Source: Colocasia esculenta (taxonomy: Eukaryota > Streptophyta > Magnoliopsida > Alismatales > Araceae). From it: a stretch of DNA of 64,000 nt. The stretch lies in assembly GCA_014218235.1 (NCBI GenBank), contig CM024755.1, positions 102,156,948 through 102,220,947 of the forward strand, in the 5' to 3' direction. Within the stretch, counting starts at the first letter, position 1. Each line of letters starts with the position of its first letter. Under the pieces are notes generated by a model that saw only the letters and a list, made by a program, of their open reading frames with translations, was not told where the DNA came from and made no database searches. Below are positions 41,196 through 51,991 of the stretch, in pieces. The position numbers were made by a program, and so were the translations under genes.

Positions 41196-42205
41196 TTATA
41201 CTGAAAAGCAAAGGCAGGAGGGCTTTTTCCTCTTCAACCGTTCAACTGCCTTGGCTTTGGAGGTTGTCAGCTGGCGGAGGTTCCTTCCGTCTTTTACATA
41301 GGCAGCTTCTTCTTCAGAATCTTTGGCCTCATCTCTGGCCTCCTGATTCAAAGAAGATCTCTCTTCATCAAACTCGCATTCCAGTCGGGCAATGTTCTCC
41401 TTCCCGACAACCATGCTCAACACCATCGTCACTCGCAACATCGCCTACTTGAAAGGCAGAATAAGCTTGAAACTCCAAAAATGGGCCCTACATCTCCCCA
41501 AAAGTGGAAAGAGAGAATTGGCCACAGATATAGAATATGAATCCATCATCCCCCAGAGAAGAGTTGATCACAGAAGACCTGGTCACCTGAATACAAGGAA
41601 AGAAAGTCAATATCAGAAAAGAAAACATCATCTTTAAAGACTGTATATGAGCTCAGTAAAGGAAGTCACCTGCAGGAGTTGATTCCATGGCAGAATATTT
41701 CTTGGCAGGCATCGGGATATAAGGCCCGACAGGAGCAAAAGAATATTGTTTCGTCGAGACTCTCAGCTCAGCAAATGCAGAGGCACCGTCATCCGTCACA
41801 GCTATCTCAAGAAACAGACAGTCAGATGATGATTCATTACCATCAATCTCCGGCATAAAATCGGTAGCTGCCCATGAGGAATTCTCACGCTCCACTCCAC
41901 AAAGGAGAGGAGAACCTCCAGGCAAAGAGGCATGGCCGCCCGAAGCAATCGGACCGGCACTTTTCCTCATCTGTCTCGTCATCTGAGGTAGATAAGTCAA
42001 AAAGAGAAGAAAGAATAAGTGATAAATCAAGAAGAAGAGTCATGAATGACAATGATGAGAGAAGGAAAGAAAAGAAAAGAAAGTCACCGCCAGATGAGGC
42101 GGAATCCGCCACCCTCCTTTTTCCAGCTCTCTTGGGTCTGGAAGAAAAGGGAATATTCAAATGAGCTTCACCATTCCTGTCTCCAACAACTTCCGGAGCA
42201 AGGAT
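41196..42205 (-). pseudogene. antisense, apparently spliced candidate gene in E2
   Basis: On the minus strand, exon-like segments are bounded by splice signals. First (42088-about 42205): VVGDRNGEAHLNIPFSSRPK and RVADSASSGG, then donor GTGACT. Second (41670-41982), after a CTACCTCAG acceptor: AGPIASGGHASLPGGSPLLC, AATDFMPEIDGNESSSDCLF and ESTPAG, again donor GTGACT. Third starts after TGTATTCAG at 41586. Last (to the stop at 41196-41198): KENIARLECEFDEERSSLNQ, KDSEEEAAYVKDGRNLRQL, coiled-coil-like. As I place the sites, segments two and three do not join in an open frame, so this copy is damaged or my sites are off. Antisense genes between pol and the 3' LTR are known in Grande and other Tat elements. 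I do not recognise a domain. Confidence 0.45.
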
Positions 42206-42304
42206 GATTGAGAATTCAAAACAGATATAAAAAAAAAAATGATGAATGAAGTAGAAGAGAAAAAAAAAAAAAAAAGATAGCCGCGAAACCAAGAAGGTCA
42301 GCCT

Positions 42305-42605
42305 CAGTAGCCGAATACTATGTCAAATCTCGGACAAAGCTGAGAAGACAAGATTCAAGAAAAAGATGTCAAATCCAATCCAAGCAAATGCCAAAAGGCA
42401 AAGCTCAGGAAAGTGAGATCAGATCCAACTGCGAATCACCAGTCAAATATATTTCAAAAAAAAATCTCAAATCAAGTTGTTGGGCAAAGTCAGAAAGACG
42501 AGTCTCACCAATTGAGTCCTCAATCAATTCAAGTCCATAACAAAGCCAGAAAGGCAGATCTAAAAAATCCCTGAGATGAAATCCAGAAGGCAAAGACCCA
42601 GGCAA
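42305..42605 (+). repeat. E2 hairpin array, GCC-AGAAA-GGC type
   Basis: About six units such as GGGC-AAA-GTC-AGAAA followed by GAC-GAGTCTC, and AAC-AAA-GCC-AGAAA followed by GGC. It lies between the antisense gene and the polypurine tract, as in E1 (22010-22565). Confidence 0.7.
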
Positions 42606-42802
42606 AGAAAGCCAAAGTTAGTACTGAGTAAATCCAAGGAAGCGGAGCTGATCGCTCAGCACAAGAAACATGACAAAGTCGATCATTGCCCGAGGTTGTT
42701 GACTTCACAGTGCAAGTGCTGAAGCGTGTCAACTGTGGCTACAACTTTCCGATTCAAGCTTATTGTCAAGTCATGAAGATCAGAAGCACAGCTCGAAGAT
42801 TG

Positions 42803-42856
42803 CACGGGACGTCCTCCTCTGCCTTCGGCTTCGGCGCACTTCCCGTGGGGGGCATT
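42803..42856 (+). promoter_or_regulatory. E2 polypurine tract in a stem-loop
   Basis: CACGGGA (42803-42809) pairs with TCCCGTG (42841-42847), whose GTG begins the tract GTGGGGGGC. GCCTTCGGCTTCGGC is in the loop. The 3' LTR starts at 42857. Confidence 0.78.
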
Positions 42857-45469
42857 TGTTGACACAAAAAAAATGTTGTGCCAGTCCCACATTAATTCCC
42901 AATTCCCAGAAATTCCCCCTCCCTTAACCGATGGAACCACCATCGGTTAAGGGGAATTCCCTTTAAAAAAAAAAAAAAAAGAGAGAGAAAACCCCCAACC
43001 GATGGTACTACCATCGGTTAAGAGGATTTTCCCCTTAACCGATGGGACTACCATCGGTTGAGGGGTTTTAACCTCTAACCGATGGTACCCCCATCGGTTA
43101 AAGGGAATTTTCCCTCTAACCGATGGGACTCCCATCGGTTAAAGGGAGCCCCACTCCCACGCATGTAAGGGGGGGCCTTCCCCTATAAAAGGCACCCCCA
43201 TCCCCCCATTCTAAAAGAGGCCAACCCCCCATAAGGAGCTACAGCCCTCTTCTCAAAGTGTTGTCCCCCATTTTCTGAAATCCCGAAAGAATAGAAAAAT
43301 CCCAAATTCTCAAAGCTTCCCGAACTCCTCCTCAAGCTCCCCTCTTGTGTGAAAGTACCAAATCTCCCCCCGAGCATTGAGAAGTTGTTCGTATACGGCA
43401 TCGGCAAACTTCATCGGCTAAAAGTCCGCAATAGCGGCACCGGCCCTCACGGGCTATAGGTTCTAAATACCGTCCATTCCGGACATATGGTATTTTAGAT
43501 ACCTTTGTAATTCATGCCACCTCCCATCGAGTTTTAAACTCTCCGGGATGGTGTGTTTGTGCTATATGCATATGTTTCTTAGAGGAGACTCTGCCCAAGT
43601 GGAGATTCTGCTCGAGAACGTATTCATATATTCACAGATTCGTATTTTTATATATATGCTTCTTAGAGGAAACTCTGCCCAAGTGGAGATTCAACCTAAG
43701 AACATATCTATAAATTTCAAATCTGTGTTTATATTGATATGTTTCTTAGAGGAGATTCTGCCCAAGGGGAGATTCTGCCCAAGAACATGTTTGTATATTC
43801 ACAAATTTGTATTTTTTATATGCATGTTTCCTAGAGGAAACTCTGCCCAAGTGGAGATTCCGCCTAAGAACATACCTATAAAATTCAAATTTGTGCCTAT
43901 ACACATGTGTTTCTTGAAAGGAAGCTCTGCCCATGTCAGAGTTTTCCCTCTAAAAACATATCAATATAATCACAAACTTTGTATTCATATACATGTCTTC
44001 CCAAGAGGAAACTCTGCCCAAATGGAGTCTCCGCCCACAAACATGTCTATATAATCATAAATTCGCAATTATATGCGTATACTTCTCAAAAGGGATTTTG
44101 CATATGCAGATGGTACCTTTTGCCGGATACTCCATTCAAATAGAGATACCGGTGAGAAAATATGCGTAAACTGCAAATTTATGATCATACACACATACTT
44201 TCTTAAGGGCAAAATCCCTCCGGGCAAAGATTCTCTAAGGACACATGGATATAAGTACATGTTCATATGGATATATCTCCGTGAAGGCATTCCGCATAGG
44301 CAGAAACTCTGCCAAGATAAATTTATGAAAATTGTGTTGATATACACACATCCAAAGAAACAGGGGACAAGACCCGAACTGTGCTCAGATACTCCAAAGA
44401 GCAGCACGAATGCATACTCACAAGAACTGTGTTCATATGGACAGTTTCCAGAAAGGAACTTCAAATTGACAAGAACATCCATGGAGATATGTGCATACAT
44501 TCTTCAAAAAAATCATACTCATACAAGTAAAGAAAAGTGAATGATGAATGAATGAAACGATGAACGAGGAGAAAGGAAATTCTGCCTCAATTCAGACTTC
44601 ATTTAAACAACTCGGACTTCATTTGAAAGAAGGGTGTTGTAAAAAAATATCACGTCATAAAAAAAAAAAGTTGAAGTAGCAACTCTTCCAATACAGGAAT
44701 GCTACTTCTAATCATGACTTCCCCCAAGTTCAGAATCAAATGCACGGGTATACACCCGTCTGCAATAATAATCCTCCGGTTTTCCAAAATAAAACCTTCA
44801 AACAACCTAAAAGAAGAGGAGGGAGACCCCAAATGGGTTCATGGAAATATATCCGTTCCCTTCTTAAAAGCCGTATCTCGGACTCCATAAAGGACAGTCT
44901 TTTCAAAATGAAACACTCAAGGCAAAAGCATTTCAAAAATAACTAAAAGAAAGATGATACATCATGACCAGGATTTTCTAAAAAAAAAGTGTATATTGTC
45001 TCATCCTTGCTATGAATGGTATTCGGGTTAAAACTGGTATTAAATAATGCCAAGAGTCTTAACTCGATGTAAATGTAACGTCGATTCTGATCGATGGAGA
45101 CAGAGGTCCAGCACATGTTACCCTAATCATCTGATGAGTATAGATACGGGACTCAAGAAATTCAGATTAAAAAACGGCGCACCCTAGTCGCCCGTCACAC
45201 GGGCATCCCCGTCCATTTCATGGACAACCCAGTCATCCGTCACACGGATACCTCCGTCCATTTCATGGACACCCAATATTTCTCCTCCGCATTGCGCGGA
45301 TTCTCCTCTGTCTGTTAGACAGACTGGCACGCCCCGCAAATCATGATACACGAATCAAAGCACGTGAAATAAATGAATACCCAAATGAAATGAATACATG
45401 AACCAGATAAAACGAAATGAGCAATTCAAAATCAAATGAACGATTGATGATATTTTTCCCGTGTCAACA
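42857..45469 (+). mobile_element. E2 3' LTR
   Basis: Nearly identical to 26866-29482; differences include single bases at 27157/43138 and 28091/44081 and small homopolymer changes. It ends GTGTCAACA and is followed by the ACGGC target copy. Confidence 0.95.
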
Positions 45470-45552
45470 ACGGCCAAGTTAAAAACTTCATTCCAGCATC
45501 ATGTATTCAATATACTTTTGGAGTTACACTTAGCAACTGTATTATACTGTAG

Positions 45553-45628
45553 ATGGACAGATTTAAACTGAAGTTGGACATCTACAGAGATTATGATGTT
45601 AAAGAAGCAGTGACCAGAATGGGTCCGG
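45553..45628 (+). pseudogene. hAT transposase, fourth segment
   Basis: After an ACTGTAG acceptor the frame reads MDRFKLKLDIYRDYDVKEAV and TRMGPG, then donor GTAAGA. It continues the gene from 26858 across the intron that now holds E2. Confidence 0.7.
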
Positions 45629-45723
45629 GTAAGAACCTTCAGACTTAAGCTCATGCTTACTTCATAACAAAATGACAAATCACTTGTATTATGTGCTAAT
45701 TCATTGTATGTTTTTTTTTATAG

Positions 45724-46988
45724 GTGAGTGGTGGGTTATGTTAGACTACAAGACTGGTCAAAGAAGTCCACTTGCAAGGATTGCTATTAGAGTACTCAGT
45801 CAGACCACTTCATCTAGCCAGTGTGAGAGAAATTAGAGCACTTTCTCACTTATTCACACAAAAGTGAGGAACAGGTTGAGTGCAACTAGGCTAGAGAAGT
45901 TGGTCTATTGCCACTACAATATGAGGTTGAAGCTGAAATGCATTAAAGATAGACAAAAGAAGAGCGAGGCAAGGCTAATGACTTTTGCAGGTAGTCATTG
46001 GGAGCAACGTTTTGCAGAGAGGGAAGCATTATCATCTCAAATTGATGTTGATGAGTTATTTGATGAGGAACACCCACTAAATGTATGGGTGGAAACAAGA
46101 CAGGAAAGGGATGTTCCAGAATTTGACCCTCGTGATTGCTCATGGGCGGAAGGAGAATTGGATGGAGTAGAGGCTGGAGATCCAGAGCTTAGGGTAAGTG
46201 AGGACCAACCTCTCACCCTCGGTCCTCTCTTCTCTTTGCCACGACACTCAGCTATCTTGCCAGAGACATCTAGAGTGCCTCCCACTCAGCCTGCATTAAG
46301 AAGAGCTGCAACACAAAAAGAGAAGAGTTTAAAAGCCTTAGAGTTAGAAAAAATAACATATGTCAGGCAAAAAAAGAGGAAAGTGCAGCAACCAATTCGT
46401 AGTGATGACACCACACAAGATCCAAATGATGATGATGATGATGATGGGGCTGCCACTGGGGCCACAGGAGCTGGCCAGGGATATGCAGGAGCAGGATATA
46501 CTGGGGCCACAGGTGTAGGGCTTACTGAAAGTTATGTACCAGAAACAGAACATCAGGGAGGCGGAGGAGAAGGACAAGGGCATGGACAAGGGGGATATGA
46601 AGGACAACAACATCATGCAGCGTATGAGTGGCCACCTTGGGAGCCAAACTATAGTTCAGAGTCTACTCATATACCTGCATTTCAGCCTCCCATTTTACCG
46701 TACTCAGATATTAGTAGTTCACCTTATGGAGTACAAGGAGGATGGGGACCTTGGCCTTCACAAGAACAAGAGCCTAGTGGCCCTAGTGAAGCAACAAGTA
46801 CATACAAACCGCTTGGTATATGGTGTCCAGCTCCATCACAATCTGGAGAAAGCTCAAGTCAACAATTTACACCAAGAGGGATTCAAATGGGTATGCATGA
46901 TTTAGCAAATTCCCTCTTTGGTCATAGCTACCAAAACCCAAATGATGGTGGCTCATCTATGTCTGGAAGTGGATGGAAAGATTATTAG
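45724..46988 (+). pseudogene. hAT transposase, hATC dimerisation domain and Gly/Tyr/Gln-rich tail
   Basis: After TTTATAG the frame reads GEWWVMLDYKTGQRSPLARI, IRVLSQTTSSSQCERN, TAG (45834-45836), STFSLIHTKVRNRLSATRLE and KLVYCHYNMRLKLK. The hATC consensus has Trp after CERN, so the TAG is a G to A change of TGG. From about 46410 the protein becomes low complexity: an Asp run, then GATGAGQGYAGAGYTGATG, Gln/Gly/His-rich text, and many Tyr/Pro/Ser repeats to the end at 46988. Such long tails occur in some plant hAT transposases; here it is about 190 residues. Together with 24650-26858 this was a single protein of roughly 1,000 residues. Confidence 0.85.
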
Positions 46989-47179
46989 TCTTCTATCAAA
47001 TGTAAGTTACATGTACAATGTCTTAAATTTCATGTTTTATGTACTATGAATGCATATATAATTGATTTTTGATGCAAATCTTAGTTCTTTCAGGAGTTCA
47101 GATTTTTTCTGTTTTTTCCTGAATTTTCCTGATTTTTCCTGAATTTTCCTGCATTTTTTCCAAAAAAATAAACATTTTA

Positions 47180-47290
47180 TAGTCTGGCCGATCCAGGATC
47201 GGCCAGACTTCCCTGGGATCCAGAGGATCTTCGATCCGATCCGATCCAGGATCGGATCGACTAGGGTCGATCCTGATCCTGCCTTCCATC
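47180..47290. repeat. hAT right subterminal repeats and terminal repeat
   Basis: GATCC/GGATCG words, including TGGCCGATCCAGGATCGGCC (a perfect palindrome) and GATCCGATCCGATCC, end in CCTTCCATC at 47290. Confidence 0.75.
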
Positions 47291-47298
47291 TCCCCACG

Positions 47299-50200
47299 TG
47301 GAAGAAATGGACAAGGACAGGTCCAATTTATATATATGTGTGGGCTGCACAGTCTGGTGGGGACTCCACCAGACCCACGCGCCTGGTGGGAGTTCCACCG
47401 GGACATGCCCCCTCGGTGGGCACCGGGCGCCCGCGCGCGCCCGGTGGGGCGCCCGCCGGTGCGCTCGCGCGTGCCTGGTGGGACGCCCACCGGCGCGCCC
47501 GCGCGTGCTCGGTGGGATGCCCACCGGGGCCGCGCGCCCAGTGGGCCCCCACTGGGGCCTGCTCGCACCGGTGCTGCGCACCTGGTGGGCGCCCCCCACT
47601 AGGGGCCGCGCACACCGGTGGGAGTCCCACCAGTGCTGCGCACTGGTGGGCCTCCCACCGGCCCCTCTATGAGCGCAGTAGGTGGGCACCGGTGGGAGCC
47701 CCACCGGCCCCTCCATGAGCGCAGCAGGTGGGCCTCCCACCGGCCCCATTCTCCTGTCCAAAAAAGAAACAAAAGGGAAAAAGGACAGAACATACCTGGT
47801 GGAGGCGCCCCCGGATGCTCTGGTGGAGTATCTTCCGGTGGGATGTCCACCTCCACCCTCAAACTCCTATAAAAGGAGGAGAACTCCAAGAAGAAGGGGA
47901 GGATTTTCTGAAGTACGGAGAGAGAGGACCAAGCCTGGGAGTTCAGAAATCTCCCTTCCTTGCTTGCTCTGTCCAGTGTGCTCACGCAAGGCAAAAGTTA
48001 GGAAAGTTGCATTGTTCTGATTAAGGCAAATCTATATTTACCATGTGATCATTTGGAAACCAGTCTCCATGGGTTTAGAAAGTGGACCTAATATGACAGA
48101 AAAATGAATGATCATTTGGAAACCAGTCTCCATGGGTTTAGAAAGTGGACCCAGCATGACAGAAAAAATGAATGGAAGCCCTATTCTGCTGCTCCTGTAC
48201 GCCAACAAGAGGTGGCCCGTGCTGGACTTTATGGGGATTTAAAAGAAGATTTTGAAAGCCCTGTCATGCAATTAAAGAAAGAAACAAAGCAAGGCATGGT
48301 GGACAATTACAAAAGGAGCCATTTATGATGAAAATTTCTCTCCTCCATCATGAAATCAAAAAAGGGAAGTACTGTGCATGGATATTTCTCGAGTTTCTCA
48401 AAGGCTGAACAGTACAAATGAAGAAAATTGCAATTATACCTCACAATCATGTGTAATTGTATAATTGCCCAAAAAATGGCCAGAAATTCAGAACTGTGAT
48501 ATAATTGCCCAACAATATGAAGAATAATTCTGAAAATTGCGAACATACCCCTGATCAAGGGAATATTGCAAATATACCCCATGACTGGGAAAACTGCAGA
48601 AATACCCTCATGTCAGGGAAAAGTGCAGAATTACCCCTATGACTGGAAAAATTGCAGAATTACCCCCATGACTGGGAAAATTGCAGAAATGTCCTGTTTG
48701 AGGGAAAATTCCAAAAATACCCCCATGTCTGGGAAAATTGCAGAAATACCCTCATGTCTGGGAAAATTGCAGAAATACCTCCACGTCAAGGGAAAATTGC
48801 AGAAATACCCCCATGACTGGGAAAACTGCAGAAATACCCTCATGTCAGGGAAAATTGCAGAATTACCCCCATGACTGGGAAAATTGCAGAAATACCCCCA
48901 CGACTGGAAAAATTGCAGAAATGTCCCTGTTTGAGGGGAAATTGCAGAAATACCCCCATGTTAAGGGAAAATCCCAGAAAAGTCCCTGTTCAAGGGAAAA
49001 TTCCAGAAATACCCCCATGTTAAGGGAAATTCCAGAAATACCCCCATGTCAAGGGAAAAATTGCAGAAATACCCCCATGACTGGGAAAAGTGCAGAAATA
49101 CCCCCATGACAGAGAAAATTGCATAAATACCCCCATAACAGGGAAAATTACAGAAATACCCGAGTCTGGAAAAATTACATAAATACCCCCAGAGATTAGA
49201 AATTGCAGAAATGTCCATAAAAAGGTCCCAAACCCAAAGACCTTGAAGGGGGAAATTGCATAAGTGCTCCCGCTTGTGAGAAAGTCATTCAAGCCATGTT
49301 CGAACTTCACGAAAGTCAACTAAATACCATCGAAGTTCAGAAATTGCACGAAAGTCTTTTCAAAGGAAGAAGCTATACAAGGTCCATGCCGTTCACATGA
49401 CTCGGTGGAGCGGAACTCACGTCACTTCTCTGAAGCGGCGTGCGCTCTCCTGAGTCCGGTTTATGGCTGACAAAGTCTTGGGATTGTCAAGAAATGACAA
49501 ATATATCTATGGAAGTCATGAAATAATTGAAAAGCCCCAAGAAGTCAAGAAATGATACAAGATACCCGGAGAAGTCAACAATTGACAGAAATACCCGGGA
49601 CTGCTTGGAAAAGCCAAGAAATGGCAGAAATGTCCGAAAAAGTCATGAAATGACAGAAAAGACAGAATGCCAATAAATGGCAGAAGCGTCTGGGTAAGTC
49701 AACAAATGACAGAAATACCCGAGACTGCTCGAAAAAGCCAAGAAATGGCAGAAATGTCCGAAGAAGTCATGAAATGACAAGAAAAGACATAGAATGCCAA
49801 TAAATGGCAGAAGCGTAAGGGTAAGTCAACAAATGACAGAAATACCCGAGACTGTTCGAAAAAGTCAAGAAATGGCAGAAATGTCTGAAAATGTCAAGAA
49901 ATGACAGAAAAGACATAGAATGCCAATAAATGGCAGAAGCGTCTGGGTAAGTCAACAAATGACAGAAATACTCGAGACTCTCGAAAAAGCCAAGAAATGG
50001 TGGAAATGTCTGAGAATGTCAAGAAATGACGAAAAGAACTCGAAGATATCAACTGATGGCAGAAGGTCTAAAAAGGCCGAGGAATGACAGAGGTGCCTTG
50101 AAATGTCAAAAAATGGCAAGGAGCTCTTGAACAGTCATAGATACAATGTTGTCCAAGTCTCCTCCAGAAAGGGTGAAAGATTGCAACGAAATCCCAAAAG

Positions 50201-50884
50201 GGGTACAAACTTACAGAAACCTGACATGACCACAAAGCAAACACAACGGGCCGACATTGATCATCTTGGTGATCCAACGACCTGTTCGTGATTGAACTCA
50301 AATACAATGGTCTGATCATGATGATATTCAAGTCCAACGGTCCGATCGTGATGATATTTAAGTCCAACGGTCCGATCGTGATGATATTCAAGTCCAACGG
50401 TCCGATCGAGATGAAGATACAAATCAACGATCAGATCGTGATAGAAGCAAGTCCAAAAGGGTCCGATTGCGACCGAATGAAATTCTGGAGACCCGATCAT
50501 ATAATCGGGACCATTTGTAAAGGTCTTGAAAGACCATTTGTATTTCAAATTACATGTGTATAAGCAATGAATATTCCAAATTTCTTTGCAAAAGTATGTA
50601 TTCATGAAAGACGATCATCAAGGTCAATATTGTCACAATAAATAGAGACAAAAGGTGTTCTTTGACAGAGAATCAAAGGTGTTCGAGGTCACCTCGATGT
50701 AAATTAACATCGACTTCGGTCGGTGGAGAAATGTCCAGTACACGACACCCAAATCGCCTGATAAATGAATGAAATTTATCTGTTTTAACAGACTGGCACG
50801 CCCGCAAAATAGATAACCATCAACAATTCATCTTTTCCTTCTAAAAGATAAAAGATTTGAAAAGAATATTTCGCGTGTTAAACA
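47299..50884 (+). mobile_element. E1 second LTR, part 2
   Basis: It matches 7511-11137: palindrome array (47350-47750), TATA box (47868-47876), 29-bp repeats (48545-49200), mini-hairpin repeats (49480-50070), 30-bp repeats, and the PBS-like TGGCACGCCC at 50794-50803. Several repeat units differ in number between the two LTRs. It ends TTAAACA at 50884. Confidence 0.92.
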
Positions 50885-51391
50885 AATTGGCACGCCCGGT
50901 GGGACATTTCCTACCTTTCATCTCTGTCAAAGAATAGCCTTGTCTCTAAGGTTGTGACTCCTTGATACTCTTGCAAGAAATCCAAAAGGAAAAATCCTTG
51001 TTATTGAAGCTACCCCGACCGAAGTTGCTATTTGAGGAATGAGAAAATGAAGGATCTCCTTTGAAGCTGAAATGATGGCATAAAGCTCATTTGAAGTTGT
51101 TCCTGCTAATAGGAGGCAACGCCGTTCCAGCCGAAACTGCTGCTGCTAGGGGCATCAAGCCTGTTGCTACAAAGGGAAAGAAGCCCATCAATGGGGACAT
51201 CAAGCCGGCGGATACAAAGGGCCAAAAGCACGCACTAGAAGCATCAAATATGTTGCCATAAGCGGGGGCACAAACCCACCCCCACGGGGGCAACAAGCTT
51301 CCTAAGGTTGAACGCAGCGGGCATATCACCACTGCTACAACTGGGGGCATTAAGCCCCATGCTTCTTAAGGACAGGTTTACTCGGCTAATT
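50885..51391 (+). mobile_element. second copy of the E1 PBS and leader
   Basis: PBS at 50888-50905, then leader sequence essentially identical to 11138-11644. It stops abruptly after CTCGGCTAATT, where the minus-strand integrase of M begins. A PBS after the second LTR shows it also served, or was derived, as a 5' LTR. Confidence 0.9.
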
Positions 51392-51991
51392 ATAGACCGT
51401 TGATGTCCTCCAGTCTATGTAGAATTTGGCCGCCAACACATATATTGTTTTATTTTTGAACGGTGTACCGTTATCTGATACGATCCGGTGAGGGGTGTCA
51501 AACCTATAAATTAGGTGTTGCTTGACAAATTTAGCGACAGCTACCCCGGCCACTTACCGTAGGGGGATTGCTTCTGCCCATCGGGAGAAATAGTCGGTGG
51601 CTGCCCGGATGAATTTGTGGCCGCCGGAGGATGGTGGGAAAGGTCCCACAATATCCATTCCCCATTCCGCAAAGGGCCACGTGGGGGTAGTTGGATGCAA
51701 TTCGTTCGGAGGCTTTCTTGGCACCGAACTGAAGACCTGGCATTGATGACACGTGCGGGCGTGTTGAGCACAATCTACGTACGTGGTCGGCTAGAAGAAG
51801 CATTTTAGCTTGATGTTGATTTTCATTTTATCTCCCGCCTGATACGCCCTGCACAGTCTAGAGTGGACTTCGTGCATGATGACTTTATGTTCCCTGGGGA
51901 AGAGACATCTTAGGAGGATGAACTTGTCTTTTTCATGGACAAGACGGTTCAATTGGTTGCCGATCATTTGATAAGACATGGCCCTCTGCAA
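51392..51991 (-). pseudogene. M integrase, truncated
   Basis: 51791-51991 encodes NRLVHEKDKFILLRCLFPRE and IMHEVHSRLCRAYQAGDKMK, the start of the zinc domain. The next frame reads DCAQHARTCHQCQVF and NELHPTTPTWPFAEWGMDIV GPFPP, then ATDYFSRWAEAIPL. After a stop, YRFDTPHRIVSDNGTPFKNK TIY continues to AAKFYIDWRTSTVY at 51392. Both catalytic Asp positions are present; the Glu is beyond the truncation. Confidence 0.82.

Larger units (their letters stand above)
26861..45474 (+). mobile_element. E2: 18.6-kb Tat-clade Ty3/Gypsy element, 5-bp target duplication
   Basis: The element is 26866-45469 between ACGGC at 26861-26865 and 45470-45474. LTRs are 26866-29482 (2617 bp) and 42857-45469 (2613 bp); I noticed roughly twenty differences, so it is young. 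Order: PBS, hairpin-array leader, ORF of unknown function, Gag, linker, protease, RNase H, second (archaeal-type) RNase H, integrase, hairpin arrays, antisense candidate gene, polypurine tract. The dual RNase H identifies the Tat clade. The RT catalytic core is missing. It lies in an intron of the hAT transposase. Confidence 0.95.
23577..47298 (+). mobile_element. hAT transposon inserted in the E1 LTR, 8-bp target duplication
   Basis: TCCCCACG flanks the element at 23577-23584 and 47291-47298; the unoccupied site is in the sister LTR at 7503-7510. Ends are CATGGAAGGAAGAATC and, read inward from the right, GATGGAAGGCAGGATC, an imperfect 16-base terminal repeat. Both ends carry dense GATCGA/GGATCG words (23600-23905, 47190-47280), the usual subterminal transposase-binding pattern of hAT elements. 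Without E2 it would be about 5.1 kb. It encodes a BED/DUF659/hATC transposase on the plus strand. Confidence 0.93.
6846..51391 (+). mobile_element. E1: large non-autonomous Ty3/Gypsy element with nested insertions
   Basis: Two matching LTRs (6846-11137, and 22919-23584 plus 47299-50884) surround an interior that starts with a PBS and ends with a GTGGGGGGC polypurine tract. Both LTRs begin TGTTGGATG and end TTAAACA. The interior keeps a leader, fragments of an ORF upstream of gag, a Gag zinc-knuckle fragment and long hairpin arrays. It contains no protease, RT, RNase H or integrase, so it depended on another element. The shared interior motifs place it near E2, which has the Tat-type dual RNase H. 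A second copy of the first 507 interior bases follows the second LTR, giving LTR-interior-LTR-interior. Four other elements are nested in it: two solo LTRs, the hAT, and E2 inside the hAT. Confidence 0.85.

Noticed and set aside
41653..42030. Envelope-like gene in E2
   Set aside because: The frame is on the minus strand, and its hydrophobic N-terminus is intron sequence; no transmembrane or signal pattern in the exon-like parts.
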